This document shows positions 9,253-19,477 of a stretch of DNA of 64,000 nucleotides, piece after piece. The DNA is taken from the NCBI RefSeq assembly GCF_003050925.1, contig NZ_QAOV01000005.1, positions 310,001-374,000 of the forward strand. Reading direction: 5' to 3'. Each line of letters begins with the position of its first letter. Positions within the stretch are counted from its first letter, which is position 1. Source of the stretch: Pseudomonas sp. GV085. GTDB taxonomy: Bacteria > Pseudomonadota > Gammaproteobacteria > Pseudomonadales > Pseudomonadaceae. The notes under the pieces were generated by a model that did not search any database, was not told the DNA's origin, and worked only from the letters and a program-made list of their open reading frames with translations. The position numbers and the translations under genes are program-made.

Positions 9253-10391
9253 GAGCGAAGCACCACGCCGCTGTCGTCTTCCCAGTACACGTAGACCTGA
9301 TCACCCCAGGTCGGACGCTGCCCGCGACGTTCGGCGTTGGCCACGAACGACTGCACCAGCTTACCGCTTGGCAGTTCGACGTAGAACACCGAGTGGCCAC
9401 CGAGGTAGGCGATGTCATGCACCTTGCCGCTCGACCAGTTGTACTCGCAGGTCGGCTTTTCGGCGGTGACCAGCAGTTTTTCCGGACGGATCGCGTAGGT
9501 GACCGACTTGTCCTGCACCGAGGTGCTGATGCCGTGGCCCACGTAGATCTGGTGGTCCATGTCCTTGCAGGTAATGATCGCGTGGCCCTCGGCATCGTCG
9601 ATCACTTCGCCTTCGAAGATGTTCACGTTACCGATGAATTCGCAGACCAGGCGGCTGGTCGGGGTTTCGTAGATGTCGATCGGGCTGCCGATCTGGGCGA
9701 TCCAGCCCAGGTGCATGATCGCGATGCGCTCGGCCATGGTCATGGCCTCTTCCTGGTCGTGGGTCACCATGACGCAGGTCACGCCGACGCGCTCGATGAT
9801 CTCGACCAGCTCCAGCTGCATCTGCGAACGCAGCTTTTTGTCCAGTGCGCCCATCGGTTCGTCGAGCAGCAGCAATTTCGGACGCTTGGCCAGGGAACGG
9901 GCCAGGGCCACACGCTGACGCTGGCCGCCGGACAACTGATGCGGCTTGCGCTTGGCGTACTGGCTCATCTGTACCAGCTTGAGCATGTCGGCCACCCGCG
10001 CATCGACTTCAGCGGCCGGCAACTTGTCCTGCTTGAGGCCGAAGGCGATGTTCTGCGCCACCGTCATGTGCGGAAACAAGGCGTAGGACTGGAACATCAT
10101 GTTGATCGGCCGCTCGTAGGGCGGCATGTCAGTGATGTCTACGCCATCGAGGAAAATGCGCCCCTCCGTGGGCCGTTCGAAACCTGCGAGCATGCGCAGC
10201 AACGTGGATTTGCCCGATCCCGAGCCGCCGAGCAGAGCGAAAATTTCGCCTTTCTTGATTTCCAGGGACACATCGTCCACGGCAATCGTCTCGTCGAACT
10301 TCTTCGTGACCCGGTCGATTTTGACCAGTACCTGTTTAGGTGACTGGTCGCCCTCGAGGGCTTTCTTATAGGCGCCGGAGGCAACTGCCAT
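9249..10391 (-). CDS. spuF: polyamine ABC transporter ATP-binding protein SpuF (PotA/PotG-type)
   Basis: A 380-residue ATPase. Walker A GGSGSGKST lies at residues 55-63, the signature LSGGQRQR near 150, Walker B LLLLDEPMGALD near 170 and the switch histidine in VMVTHDQEE near 205. The C-terminal 140 residues form the TOBE-type regulatory domain usual for PotA-like proteins. It energises the SpuG/SpuH channel. Downstream it overlaps spuG by four bases; upstream spuE ends 50 bases away. Confidence 0.92.
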   Translation of the reverse strand: MAVASGAYKKALEGDQSPKQVLVKIDRVTKKFDETIAVDDVSLEIKKGEIFALLGGSGSGKSTLLRMLAGFERPTEGRIFLDGVDITDMPPYERPINMMFQSYALFPHMTVAQNIAFGLKQDKLPAAEVDARVADMLKLVQMSQYAKRKPHQLSGGQRQRVALARSLAKRPKLLLLDEPMGALDKKLRSQMQLELVEIIERVGVTCVMVTHDQEEAMTMAERIAIMHLGWIAQIGSPIDIYETPTSRLVCEFIGNVNIFEGEVIDDAEGHAIITCKDMDHQIYVGHGISTSVQDKSVTYAIRPEKLLVTAEKPTCEYNWSSGKVHDIAYLGGHSVFYVELPSGKLVQSFVANAERRGQRPTWGDQVYVYWEDDSGVVLRS

Positions 10392-10441
10392 TTACGAAAC
10401 TCCCAACAAAATTTTCAGTTCGCTCAAGGTGAGCCTTGAAA

Positions 10442-11581
<1,140 letters not shown>

Positions 11582-11670
11582 CTACATGACAACCGTGGTT
11601 GCCCGGCAACAAAACCGGCGCGCAACTTACCCTCGAAAAACCGTTCCAGCAAAATTTTTATACAGTTGCA

Positions 11671-11774
11671 CCTGTGGGAGCGAGCCTGCTCGCGATGGTC
11701 GTCAACGATAACGATGGGTGCCTGACACCCCGCGGCGCTCTCAGGTTCATCGCGAGCAGGCTCGCTCCTACAGG
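11671..11774. repeat. REPIN between spuD and spuE
   Basis: Arms 11671-11697 (CCTGTGGGAGCGAGCCTGCT...) and 11748-11774 are inverted copies. The 50-base loop contains GTCGTCAACGATAACGATGG and matches the loop at 51884-51933 almost base for base. Its place inside the spuD-spuE spacer suggests an effect on relative mRNA stability of the two binding-protein cistrons. Confidence 0.9.
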
Positions 11775-11782
11775 CTAATTAC

Positions 11783-12892
11783 TTATTTACCGGATTTGAT
11801 CTTGGTCCAGCTGCGGGTCAATTCCCGCTGAGTCGCCGCTGGCAGGTCGGCGATGGCATACAACTTGGCCAGCACATCGGCTGGCGGGTAGATGCCTGGA
11901 TCGCTGGTGATGTCTTTGTCGACCAGAGCTGTTGCAGCGGCGTTACCGTTCGGGAAGCGTACGGCGTTGGTGATACCGGCCATGACTTCAGGCTTCTGCA
12001 GGAACGTCATGAACTTGTAGGCGCCCTGAACGTTCTCGGCATCCTTGGGAATCGCGACCATGTCGTAGAAGGTGCCAGCGCCTTCTTTCGGAATGGCGTA
12101 GCTGACTTTGACCTTGTCACCCGCCTCTGCGGCACGGGACTTGGCCTGCTGAACGTCACCCGAGTAGCCAACCGCTACACAGATGTTGCCGTTGGCCAGG
12201 TCCGAGATGTACTTGGACGAGTGGAAGTAGGTGATCGAAGGACGAATCTTGAGGAACAGATCCTCGGCTTTCTTGATGTCTTCTTTCTTCTGGCTGTCGG
12301 TTGGCAGGCCCAGGTAGTGCAGCGCGACCGGGATCATTTCGGTCGGCGAATCGAGGAAACTCACACCGCAACCCTTGAGCTTGGCAATGTTTTCCGGTTT
12401 GAGCAGCACGTCCCAGGAGTCGATGGTATCGACGCCCAACGCGGCCTTGACCTTCTCCGGGTTGTAACCGATGCCGATCGAGCCCCACATGTACGGGAAG
12501 GCGTGCTTGTTACCAGGGTCACTGACCGATACGGCCTTGAGCAGATCCTGGTTCAGGTTTTTCCAGTTAGGCAGCTTGGACCGGTCCAGCTCTTGATATA
12601 CGCCGGCCTTGATCTGCTTGGCCAGGAAGTTGTTCGATGGCACGACCACGTCGTAGCCGGACTTGCCCGCCAGCAGTTTGGCTTCCAGGGTCTCGTTGCT
12701 GTCGAATACGTCGTAAACGACCTTGATCCCAGACTCTTTCTCGAAGTTCGCGATGGTGTCCGCAGCGATGTAGTCGGACCAGTTGTAGACGTGCAACACC
12801 TTGTCGTCCGCCTGAACCGCACCCGCCATCATGCCCGCGACGGACAGGGCGAGAAGTGTCTTGCCAGCAAGCTTTTTACCTAATGCCTTCAT
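11783..12892 (-). CDS. spuD: periplasmic polyamine-binding protein SpuD-like (first of two)
   Basis: A 369-residue periplasmic binding protein of the PotF family with a signal peptide ([18 protein letters not shown]). It shares long stretches with the product of the next gene, for example [20 protein letters not shown] and the ending [13 protein letters not shown], so the two arose by duplication. The position after spuC is that of SpuD, the putrescine-preferring binder, in P. aeruginosa. GGAG about nine bases before the ATG supports the start. Confidence 0.88.
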   Translation of the reverse strand: MKALGKKLAGKTLLALSVAGMMAGAVQADDKVLHVYNWSDYIAADTIANFEKESGIKVVYDVFDSNETLEAKLLAGKSGYDVVVPSNNFLAKQIKAGVYQELDRSKLPNWKNLNQDLLKAVSVSDPGNKHAFPYMWGSIGIGYNPEKVKAALGVDTIDSWDVLLKPENIAKLKGCGVSFLDSPTEMIPVALHYLGLPTDSQKKEDIKKAEDLFLKIRPSITYFHSSKYISDLANGNICVAVGYSGDVQQAKSRAAEAGDKVKVSYAIPKEGAGTFYDMVAIPKDAENVQGAYKFMTFLQKPEVMAGITNAVRFPNGNAAATALVDKDITSDPGIYPPADVLAKLYAIADLPAATQRELTRSWTKIKSGK

Positions 12893-13022
12893 GCGTCATG
12901 CTCCAAATTTTTCTTTTTTGAACCACTTTGTTCAGCGGCAGAACCCTGACAACTGGAACTGCGGCTAGTCTGGCAAGATCCGAGGCGGTCTTTCAAGAAA
13001 AGACCGGCCTTTGTGACAGCTT

Positions 13023-13052
13023 TGAGCGAGAGCGCCGCAGCTCCCTCGCTCA
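13023..13052. other. hairpin in spuC-spuD spacer
   Basis: TGAGCGAG and CTCGCTCA form an 8-bp stem around a 14-base loop, 11 bases past the spuC stop (13064 on the minus strand). No T-run follows, so it is more likely a processing or pausing hairpin than a full terminator. Confidence 0.35.
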
Positions 13053-13063
13053 GAGCCTAGCAC

Positions 13064-14428
13064 TTAGCCCTGCAATGCACTCAGGGTCAGGTCAAGGCAC
13101 TTGCGAGCCTTGGTTACCAGTTCATCGATTTCCGCCGGCGTGATCACCAGTGGCGGAGCGATGATCATGGTGTCGCCGACTGCGCGCATGATCAGGCCGT
13201 TGTCGAAGCAGAACTGACGGCAGATCATGCCGACGCCCTTGCCCTCGTATCGCTTGCGAGTGGCCTTGTCCTGGACCAGTTCGATGGCCCCCAACAGCCC
13301 GACCCCACGAACTTCACCCACCAGCGGGTGATCGTTCAGTTCCCGCAGACGCTTTTGCAAATACGGTGCCGTTTCTGACTTCACGCGCTCGACAATTTTT
13401 TCGTCGCGCAGGATACGGATGTTTTCCAGCCCCACAGCCGCCGCCACCGGGTGCCCGGAGTAGGTGAAACCGTGGTTGAAGTCACCGCCCTCGTTGAGCA
13501 CGTCCACCACTTCGTCACGCACGATCAAGCCGCCCATCGGGATGTAGCCCGAGGTCAGGCCCTTGGCGATGGTCATCATGTCTGGCTTGAGGCCGTAGAA
13601 ATCGCTGCCGAACCACTCGCCGGTACGACCGAAACCGCAAATCACTTCGTCCGCCACGAACAGGATGTCGTACTTGGCGAGGATTTCCTTGATGCGCGGC
13701 CAGTAAGTCGCTGGCGGAATGATCACGCCACCGGCGCCCTGGATCGGCTCGGCAATAAAGGCACCGACGTTGTCGACGCCGACTTCCAGAATCTTTTCTT
13801 CCAGCTGGTTGGCCGCCCAGATACCGAATTCTTCCGGAGTCATGTCGCCGCCTTCGGCGAACCAGTACGGCTGGGCAATGTGGACGATGCCCGGGATCGG
13901 CAAGTCGCCCTGTTCGTGCATGTACGTCATGCCACCCAGGCTCGCGCCAGCCACGGTGGAACCGTGATAGCCGTTCTTGCGGCTGATGATGACTTTCTTT
14001 TTCGGCTGGCCCTTGATCGCCCAGTAGTGACGAACCATACGCAACATGGTGTCGTTGCCTTCAGAGCCGGAACCGGTGAAGAACACATGGTTCATGCCTT
14101 GCGGCGCGATGTCGGCGATAGCCTTGGCCAGCTCCAGTACCGGCGGATGCGCGGTCTGGAAGAACAGGTTGTAGTAAGGCAGTTCGCGCATCTGTTTACT
14201 GGCGGCATCGGCCAGTTCATCACGACCATAACCAATCGCGACACACCACAGGCCGGCCATACCGTCGAGGATCTTGTTGCCTTCACTGTCCCAGAGGTAA
14301 ACGCCCTTGGCATTGGTGATGATCCGCGGGCCTTTCTCTTTCAGCTGCTTGAAGTCGCTGAACGGAGCAAGGTGGTGGTCATTGCTCAGGGTTTGCCATT
14401 CACGGGTTTGCGGATTGTTGCTGGTCAT
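13064..14428 (-). CDS. spuC: polyamine:pyruvate aminotransferase SpuC
   Basis: A 454-residue class III PLP aminotransferase. The PLP lysine is Lys289 in the motif IAKGLTSGYIPMGG, preceded by the FVADEVICGFGRTGEWFG aspartate motif around residue 260. The N-terminus (TSNNPQTREWQTLSNDHHL) matches the omega-aminotransferase/putrescine-pyruvate transaminase group. It should transfer the terminal amino group of putrescine, cadaverine or spermidine to pyruvate, giving alanine and an aminoaldehyde. It lies 59 bases downstream of spuB and upstream of the uptake genes, as in P. aeruginosa. Confidence 0.92.
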   Translation of the reverse strand: MTSNNPQTREWQTLSNDHHLAPFSDFKQLKEKGPRIITNAKGVYLWDSEGNKILDGMAGLWCVAIGYGRDELADAASKQMRELPYYNLFFQTAHPPVLELAKAIADIAPQGMNHVFFTGSGSEGNDTMLRMVRHYWAIKGQPKKKVIISRKNGYHGSTVAGASLGGMTYMHEQGDLPIPGIVHIAQPYWFAEGGDMTPEEFGIWAANQLEEKILEVGVDNVGAFIAEPIQGAGGVIIPPATYWPRIKEILAKYDILFVADEVICGFGRTGEWFGSDFYGLKPDMMTIAKGLTSGYIPMGGLIVRDEVVDVLNEGGDFNHGFTYSGHPVAAAVGLENIRILRDEKIVERVKSETAPYLQKRLRELNDHPLVGEVRGVGLLGAIELVQDKATRKRYEGKGVGMICRQFCFDNGLIMRAVGDTMIIAPPLVITPAEIDELVTKARKCLDLTLSALQG

Positions 14429-14487
14429 GTGAATCTCCTAAAAAAATCAGGTGAAGGCGCCGCCAGGCAGCGGCGACGCCCGGCGTA

Positions 14488-15846
14488 TCAGACGGCAAAG
14501 AGCAGGAATTCCCTTTCCCACGAACTGATCACGCGCTTGAAGTTTTCATGCTCGGCCCGCTTGACCGCGACGTAGCCAGTGATGAAATTTTTGCCCAGGT
14601 AACGCTCGATGGTCGCGCTGTTTTCCATGCGTTCCAGCGCGTCTTCGATGGTCAGCGGCAGGCGCAGGTTGCGGCGTTCATAACCACGACCCACCACCGG
14701 CGCACTCGGGTTCAGGCCTTCGACCATGCCGATGTAACCGCAGAGCAGGCTCGCGGCAATCGCCAGGTACGGGTTGGCATCGGCGCCCGGCAGGCGGTTT
14801 TCCACCCGACGGTTCTGCGGTCCGGCATCCGGCACCCGCAGACCCACGGTGCGGTTCTCTTCGCCCCACTCCACGTTCACTGGCGCCGAAGTGTCCGGCA
14901 GGAAGCGACGGAACGAGTTGACGTTGGGGGCGAACAGCGGCAACAGCTCGGGAATGAGTTTCTGCAGACCACCGATGTGGTGCAGGAACAGCTGGCTCAT
15001 GGTCCCGTCTTCATTAGAGAAGATGTTCTTGCCGGTCTCGATGTCGATGATGCTCTGGTGCAAGTGCATGGCACTGCCCGGCTCGCCGGTCATCGGCTTG
15101 GCCATGAAGGTCGCTGCGACGTTGTGCTTGAGCGCGGCCTCGCGCATGGTGCGCTTGAACACCAGGATCTGGTCGGCCAGTGACAGGGCATCGCCGTGAC
15201 GGAAGTTGATTTCCATCTGCGCCGTGCCGTCCTCGTGGATCAGCGTATCGAGGTCAAGGTCCTGCAGTTCACACCAGTCGTAGACGTCTTCGAACAGCGG
15301 ATCGAATTCGTTCGCCGCTTCAATGGAGAACGACTGACGACCGATTTCCGGACGACCAGAGCGACCGACCGGCGGCTGCAGCGGGTAGTCCGGGTCGTCA
15401 CTGCGCTTGGTCAGGTAAAACTCCATTTCCGGCGCCACGATCGGCTGCCAGCCTTTGTCGGTATAGAGTTTCAGGACTTTCTTGAGCACGTTGCGCGGCG
15501 ACAGCTCGATCGGGTTGCCTTGCTTGTCGTAGGTATCGTGGATGACGATGGCAGTCGGCTCGATCGCCCACGGCACCAGGTACACCGCGTTCTGGTCGGG
15601 ACGGCAGATCATGTCGATGTCGGCCGGGTCGAGCAGTTCGTAATAGATGTCGTCTTCGACGTAATCGCCGGTCACTGTCTGCAACAGCACGCTTTCCGGC
15701 AGACGCATGCCTTTTTCGGCGATGAATTTGTTGGTCGGCGAAATCTTGCCCCGGGTAATCCCGGTCAAGTCGGCGATCATGCATTCGACTTCTGTGATCT
15801 TGTGGTTTTTCAACCAATCGGTGAGCTGGTCGAGGTTGTTACTCAT
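14488..15846 (-). CDS. spuB: gamma-glutamylpolyamine synthetase SpuB (glutamine synthetase family)
   Basis: A 452-residue enzyme of the glutamine synthetase family. Core motifs are VAPEMEFYLTKR (metal-binding glutamate), GSAMHLHQSI (catalytic His), NVNSFRRFLPDTSAPVN and the C-terminal ENRLPGADANPYLAIAA. The N-terminal beta-grasp domain has TEVECMIADLTGITRGK, typical of PuuA/SpuB-type enzymes rather than ammonia-assimilating GlnA. It ligates glutamate to a polyamine amino group with ATP. It is only about 38% identical by eye to the second copy at 16514, so the two probably have different substrate preference. It lies just downstream of the spuA remnant. Confidence 0.88.
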   Translation of the reverse strand: MSNNLDQLTDWLKNHKITEVECMIADLTGITRGKISPTNKFIAEKGMRLPESVLLQTVTGDYVEDDIYYELLDPADIDMICRPDQNAVYLVPWAIEPTAIVIHDTYDKQGNPIELSPRNVLKKVLKLYTDKGWQPIVAPEMEFYLTKRSDDPDYPLQPPVGRSGRPEIGRQSFSIEAANEFDPLFEDVYDWCELQDLDLDTLIHEDGTAQMEINFRHGDALSLADQILVFKRTMREAALKHNVAATFMAKPMTGEPGSAMHLHQSIIDIETGKNIFSNEDGTMSQLFLHHIGGLQKLIPELLPLFAPNVNSFRRFLPDTSAPVNVEWGEENRTVGLRVPDAGPQNRRVENRLPGADANPYLAIAASLLCGYIGMVEGLNPSAPVVGRGYERRNLRLPLTIEDALERMENSATIERYLGKNFITGYVAVKRAEHENFKRVISSWEREFLLFAV

Positions 15847-15884
15847 AAATGCCTCTAGGCTTGAGTTGTCTGACCCTTTTAAGG

Positions 15885-16235
15885 TCAGGCATTGTTTGAC
15901 GCATCGGCGTCGCGTTGTAGAGCGTTTGCGCGGCAGATTATCGTGCCTGCCGACTCGGCTGCAGAAGCCGGGCGTGCAGAATCACGAGCGGTGCCCTGAA
16001 CGATGGTCAGGCCGCTAGTGTGAATCGGTTCTATATTGAATGGAGTAACCGTAATGGGGGTGCCATCGCGACCGTCCAGAATATCGGACGGGGACGGTCG
16101 AACCGTCAGGGACGCAAGGATCACCGGAACCGCTGAGGCCACGGAACGGACGGGCGTGTCATCACTGATGTGATAAACATGCCGACCGACCTGTCTTGAG
16201 CAGTCGGTGACGCCGATTATCGGCAGGCGAGACAT
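15885..16235 (-). pseudogene. spuA: truncated spuA remnant (gamma-glutamyl-GABA hydrolase, class I glutamine amidotransferase-like)
   Basis: A 116-codon open frame at the place where P. aeruginosa has spuA, between spuI and spuB. Its N-terminus MSRLPIIGVTDCSRQVG, the later SPSDILDGRDGT and the segment FNIEPIHTSG...GTARDSARP match the first 90-95 residues of the PuuD/SpuA hydrolase family as I remember it. There the equivalent is SNIEPFHYxG...GTAHDPARD. After that the match fails: the nucleophile motif GICRGFQE is replaced by TIICRANALQ, and the remaining roughly 140 residues with the catalytic His and Glu are missing, because spuB starts 38 bases after the stop. Several normally invariant positions have changed, and the start has no strong ribosome site. 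I read it as a decayed gene; a small functional protein is less likely. Confidence 0.72.
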
Positions 16236-16513
16236 GAAGCACCCCGGTATTATTGCTGTTATGGGTTTGATTCGAGCTTAGCCTTGTTCATTTTTTTACA
16301 CAACACCCCCGTAAAAAATACAACACGGCCCGCTCAAGCCTGCGGGCGCCACAGGGGCCAAGGGCATAAAAACGCCCCAAATCGCCTCAAAAAAGCCACG
16401 CGAGCGCTTTTTTAGGGCAAAAAAGGCCTCGCTTGACTTCGGCATGCCGTTCGGGTTGACTGGAATCTGAAAAGATCAATGATTGATATTTTTAACAACA
16501 AAGGTGTTGCATC
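16236..16513. promoter_or_regulatory. spu divergent intergenic region
   Basis: This 278-base stretch contains no gene. It holds an AT-rich block (CATTTTTTTACACAACACC, 16289-16307), a terminator-like pair AAAAAAGC / GCTTTTTT around 16389-16414, and TTGACT hexamers at about 16433 and 16456 that could serve as -35 elements for spuI. I see no sigma-54 TGGCAC-N5-TTGC signature. Confidence 0.4.
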
Positions 16514-17890
16514 ATGTCGGTACCCCCGCGTGCCGTTCAGCTTAACGAAGCGAACGCGTTCCTTAAGGAACATCCTGAGGTTCTGTACGTTGACCTTCTG
16601 ATTGCGGATATGAATGGTGTGGTGCGCGGCAAGCGCATCGAACGCACCAGCCTCCACAAGGTTTACGAGAAAGGCATCAACCTGCCGGCCTCTCTATTTG
16701 CTCTGGATATCAATGGCTCGACGGTGGAAAGCACTGGTCTGGGCCTGGACATCGGTGATGCTGACCGAATCTGCTATCCAATCCCCGATACCCTATGCAA
16801 CGAGCCATGGCAGAAGCGCCCGACCGCGCAACTGTTGATGACCATGCACGAACTCGAAGGCGAGCCATTCTTCGCCGACCCGCGTGAAGTGCTGGCCAAT
16901 GTGGTACGCAAGTTCGACGAAATGGGCCTGACCATCTGCGCCGCGTTCGAACTGGAGTTCTACCTGATCGACCAGGAGAACGTGAACGGTCGTCCGCAAC
17001 CCCCTCGCTCGCCGGTTTCCGGCAAACGTCCGCACTCGACACAGGTCTACCTGATCGACGACCTCGACGAATACGTCGACTGCCTCCAGGACATCCTCGA
17101 AGGTGCCAAGGAGCAAGGCATCCCGGCCGACGCCATCGTCAAGGAAAGTGCCCCGGCGCAGTTCGAAGTGAACCTGCACCACGTGGCCGACCCGATCAAG
17201 GCCTGCGACTACGCGGTCCTGCTCAAGCGCCTGATCAAGAACATCGCCTACGACCATGAAATGGACACCACCTTCATGGCCAAGCCGTATCCGGGCCAGG
17301 CGGGCAATGGTCTGCACGTCCACATTTCGATTCTCGACAAAGACGGCAAGAATATTTTTGCCAGTGAGGATCCCGAGCAGAACGCCGCACTGCGTCACGC
17401 GATCGGCGGTGTGCTCGAGACCCTACCGGCGCAGATGGCCTTCCTCTGCCCGAACGTCAACTCGTACCGCCGTTTCGGCGCACAGTTCTACGTGCCGAAC
17501 TCGCCGTGCTGGGGTCTGGATAACCGTACCGTGGCGATTCGCGTACCGACCGGTTCGCCAGACTCGGTGCGCATCGAACACCGTGTAGCCGGCGCCGATG
17601 CCAACCCGTACCTGCTGATGGCGTCGGTCCTGGCAGGCGTGCACCACGGTCTGGTCAACCAGATCGAGCCTGGCGCTCCGGTCGAAGGCAACAGCTACGA
17701 GCAGAACGAGCAGAGCCTGCCGAACAACCTGCGTGATGCACTGCGCGAGCTGGACGACAGCGAAGTCATGGCCAAGTACATCGATCCGAAATACATCGAT
17801 ATTTTCGTGGCCTGTAAAGAGAGCGAGCTGGAGGAGTTCGAACACTCCATCTCCGACCTCGAGTACAACTGGTACCTGCATACCGTTTAA
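16514..17890 (+). CDS. spuI: gamma-glutamylpolyamine synthetase SpuI (glutamine synthetase family)
   Basis: A 458-residue glutamine synthetase family protein, divergent from spuB. Motifs: LYVDLLIADMNGVVRGKRIE in the beta-grasp domain, CAAFELEFYLIDQ (metal ligand Glu), GNGLHVHISILD (catalytic His), NVNSYRRFGAQFYVPNSPCW and IEHRVAGADANPYLLMAS. The pattern fits the Pseudomonas SpuI/PauA group that glutamylates putrescine or related amines. It is followed by a strong terminator. The first ATG codes MSVPPRAVQLNEAN; GGTG lies about eight bases upstream. Confidence 0.87.
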   Translation: MSVPPRAVQLNEANAFLKEHPEVLYVDLLIADMNGVVRGKRIERTSLHKVYEKGINLPASLFALDINGSTVESTGLGLDIGDADRICYPIPDTLCNEPWQKRPTAQLLMTMHELEGEPFFADPREVLANVVRKFDEMGLTICAAFELEFYLIDQENVNGRPQPPRSPVSGKRPHSTQVYLIDDLDEYVDCLQDILEGAKEQGIPADAIVKESAPAQFEVNLHHVADPIKACDYAVLLKRLIKNIAYDHEMDTTFMAKPYPGQAGNGLHVHISILDKDGKNIFASEDPEQNAALRHAIGGVLETLPAQMAFLCPNVNSYRRFGAQFYVPNSPCWGLDNRTVAIRVPTGSPDSVRIEHRVAGADANPYLLMASVLAGVHHGLVNQIEPGAPVEGNSYEQNEQSLPNNLRDALRELDDSEVMAKYIDPKYIDIFVACKESELEEFEHSISDLEYNWYLHTV

Positions 17891-17904
17891 TCGGTTGCAG
17901 TAGT

Positions 17905-17944
17905 AAAAAAACGCCGCCGGCCTCATAGCCTGCGGCGTTTTTTT
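17905..17944 (+). terminator. rho-independent terminator of spuI
   Basis: AAAAAAACGCCGC and GCGGCGTTTTTTT pair around GGCCTCATAGCC, giving a strong GC stem followed by seven T. It begins 15 bases after the spuI stop. Confidence 0.9.
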
Positions 17945-17961
17945 ATGGCCGCCTGCGGCGG

Positions 17962-18026
17962 TTCGCTGGCAAGCCAGCTCCTACAGGAGGAATGCATTCA
18001 ATTGTAGGAGCTGGCTTGCCAGCGAA
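17962..18026. repeat. REP-type inverted repeat
   Basis: TTCGCTGGCAAGCCAGCTCC (17962-17985 with the following TACA) and its exact inverted copy at 18003-18026 flank 17 bases. The arm sequence GGCAAGCCAGCTCCTACA is another fluorescens-type REP variant. It lies in the promoter region of the TetR gene. Confidence 0.85.
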
Positions 18027-18090
18027 GGCGTCTGGGCAGACAACACACAACCCGACTCGTACAATGCCCACTGCCCCGCAGGAGACTTCA

Positions 18091-18729
18091 ATGACACGCG
18101 TAGCCACCCCCCGCAAACCCCGCGCACGCAGCCAGGCCCGGATCGATTCGATTCTCGATGCGGCCCGCACGCTGTTGGCCACCGAGGGCGTGGCCAGCCT
18201 GTCGATCTACAGCGTCGCCGAGCGCGCGGAGATCCCGCCCTCCTCGGTCTACCACTTCTTCGCCAGCGTGCCTGCCCTGCTCGAAGCCTTGACCGCCGAT
18301 GTCCATGCGGCCTTCCGCGCCTGCCTGCAAGCCCCCATCGATCACCTGGCCTTGAATGGCTGGCGCGATCTGTCGCGACTGGTGGAACAACGCATGCTCG
18401 ACATCTACGCAGAGGACGCCGCCGCTCGCCAACTTATTCTGACCCAACATGGCCTGACCGAAGTCACCCAGGCCGACCGCCAGCACGACATTGAACTGGG
18501 CGACCTGATGCACAAGCTGTTCGACCATCACTTCGAGCTGCCGACATTACCCAGTGATGTCGATGTGTTCGCCCTGGCCATGGAGCTGGGCGACCGGGTG
18601 TATGCGCGCTCGGTGCAACAGCACGGGCAGATCACGCCGCGCATGGCGGAGGAAGGAATGCGGGTGTTTGATGCTTACCTGGGGTTGTACCTGCCGCCTT
18701 ACCTGCCCAAGCGCACCCTCGGCGACTGA
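18091..18729 (+). CDS. TetR-family transcriptional regulator
   Basis: A 212-residue regulator. The N-terminal helix-turn-helix is visible in IDSILDAARTLLATEGVASL and VAERAEIPPSSVYHFFASVP (about residues 14-60); the C-terminal ligand domain is helical and family-specific. The frame is open upstream to 17992, but GGAG at 18081 fixes the start at 18091. It is next to the spu genes and may regulate polyamine catabolism, but it lacks a diagnostic feature, so that is conjecture. It ends four bases from the stop of the convergent beta-helix gene. Confidence 0.85.
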   Translation: MTRVATPRKPRARSQARIDSILDAARTLLATEGVASLSIYSVAERAEIPPSSVYHFFASVPALLEALTADVHAAFRACLQAPIDHLALNGWRDLSRLVEQRMLDIYAEDAAARQLILTQHGLTEVTQADRQHDIELGDLMHKLFDHHFELPTLPSDVDVFALAMELGDRVYARSVQQHGQITPRMAEEGMRVFDAYLGLYLPPYLPKRTLGD

Positions 18730-18733
18730 TGCA

Positions 18734-19351
18734 CTAAATCACTTCGCAATCGTAAAGTGCCAGGCGTCGAATCACTGTTCCTGGTCGCAACAACCCGCCT
18801 GGAGCGACGACCGCGTTGGCACCGAGCCGCGATCCGTCGCCCAGCAGCGCGCCAAACTTGTCGCAACCGGTCGGCACCAGCACGCCATCGACCTGCACGT
18901 TCACAGCTTTGTCAGCACGCTCGTTGCGATAGTTGGCAACGATGCTGCCCGCTTCCAGATTGACTCCGGCACCCAATACCGAATCACCGACAAAATTGAA
19001 GTGCGCCAGTTTGCTGCCGCCAAACACGAAGGAAGACTTGAGCTCGGCGCCGGGGCCGATGATGCAATGCTCATCCAGCCAACAACCACCACGCAGATAA
19101 GCACCGGCGGCGATAAAACAGCCAGCGCCAATGATCAGCGGCGCCTTGAGAATGGCGCCCTCTTCGACCTGCGCCGTGCGGTGGACGGCAATATCATCCA
19201 ATACCAGGTAATCATCATCCGGCAACTGCTTGAGTAGCTCGCGCACACGCTCGGGGGCATTGCTCACCAGCTCCCAGGGCGTCAGGTCGGCCCATCGGGC
19301 AAGCTTCGAGAGGGCCATACCATGAATGTAATCCGAAATCCTGACTGTCAT
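18734..19351 (-). CDS. left-handed beta-helix (hexapeptide repeat) protein
   Basis: A 205-residue protein. From about residue 60 it shows imperfect hexapeptide repeats ([LIV]-G-x4), such as APLIIGAGCFIAAGAYLRGG, IIGPGAELKSSFVFGGSK and VGDSVLGAGVNLEAGSIVAN, which build a left-handed beta helix like that in sugar-nucleotide pyrophosphorylase/acyltransferase C-terminal domains. The N-terminal 55 residues are helical. There is no nucleotidyltransferase domain, so any transferase activity is uncertain. The start at 19351 is preferred over 19372 because GGGAG precedes it. Monocistronic between the ssu terminator and the TetR gene. Confidence 0.75.
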   Translation of the reverse strand: MTVRISDYIHGMALSKLARWADLTPWELVSNAPERVRELLKQLPDDDYLVLDDIAVHRTAQVEEGAILKAPLIIGAGCFIAAGAYLRGGCWLDEHCIIGPGAELKSSFVFGGSKLAHFNFVGDSVLGAGVNLEAGSIVANYRNERADKAVNVQVDGVLVPTGCDKFGALLGDGSRLGANAVVAPGGLLRPGTVIRRLALYDCEVI

Positions 19352-19424
19352 CTTTGATCTCCCTGGCGCCAAACCTTGCTGCGAAAAAAATCCACACCGG
19401 ACTCTACCACCGCCAGCAAGGCCA

Positions 19425-19464
19425 ACAACAACCCCGAAGGGCTAAAACCCTCCGGGGTTGTTGT
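19425..19464 (-). terminator. rho-independent terminator after ssuF
   Basis: ACAACAACCCCG...AGGG / CCCT...CGGGGTTGTTGT is a long stem around CTAAAA located 14 bases beyond the ssuF stop. It closes the ssuEADCBF operon. Confidence 0.8.
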
Positions 19465-19477
19465 TTACGCATACGGC

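Noticed and set aside
16236..16513. Sigma-54 promoter before spuI
   Set aside because: No TGGCAC-N5-TTGC pair is visible; only weak TTGACT hexamers.
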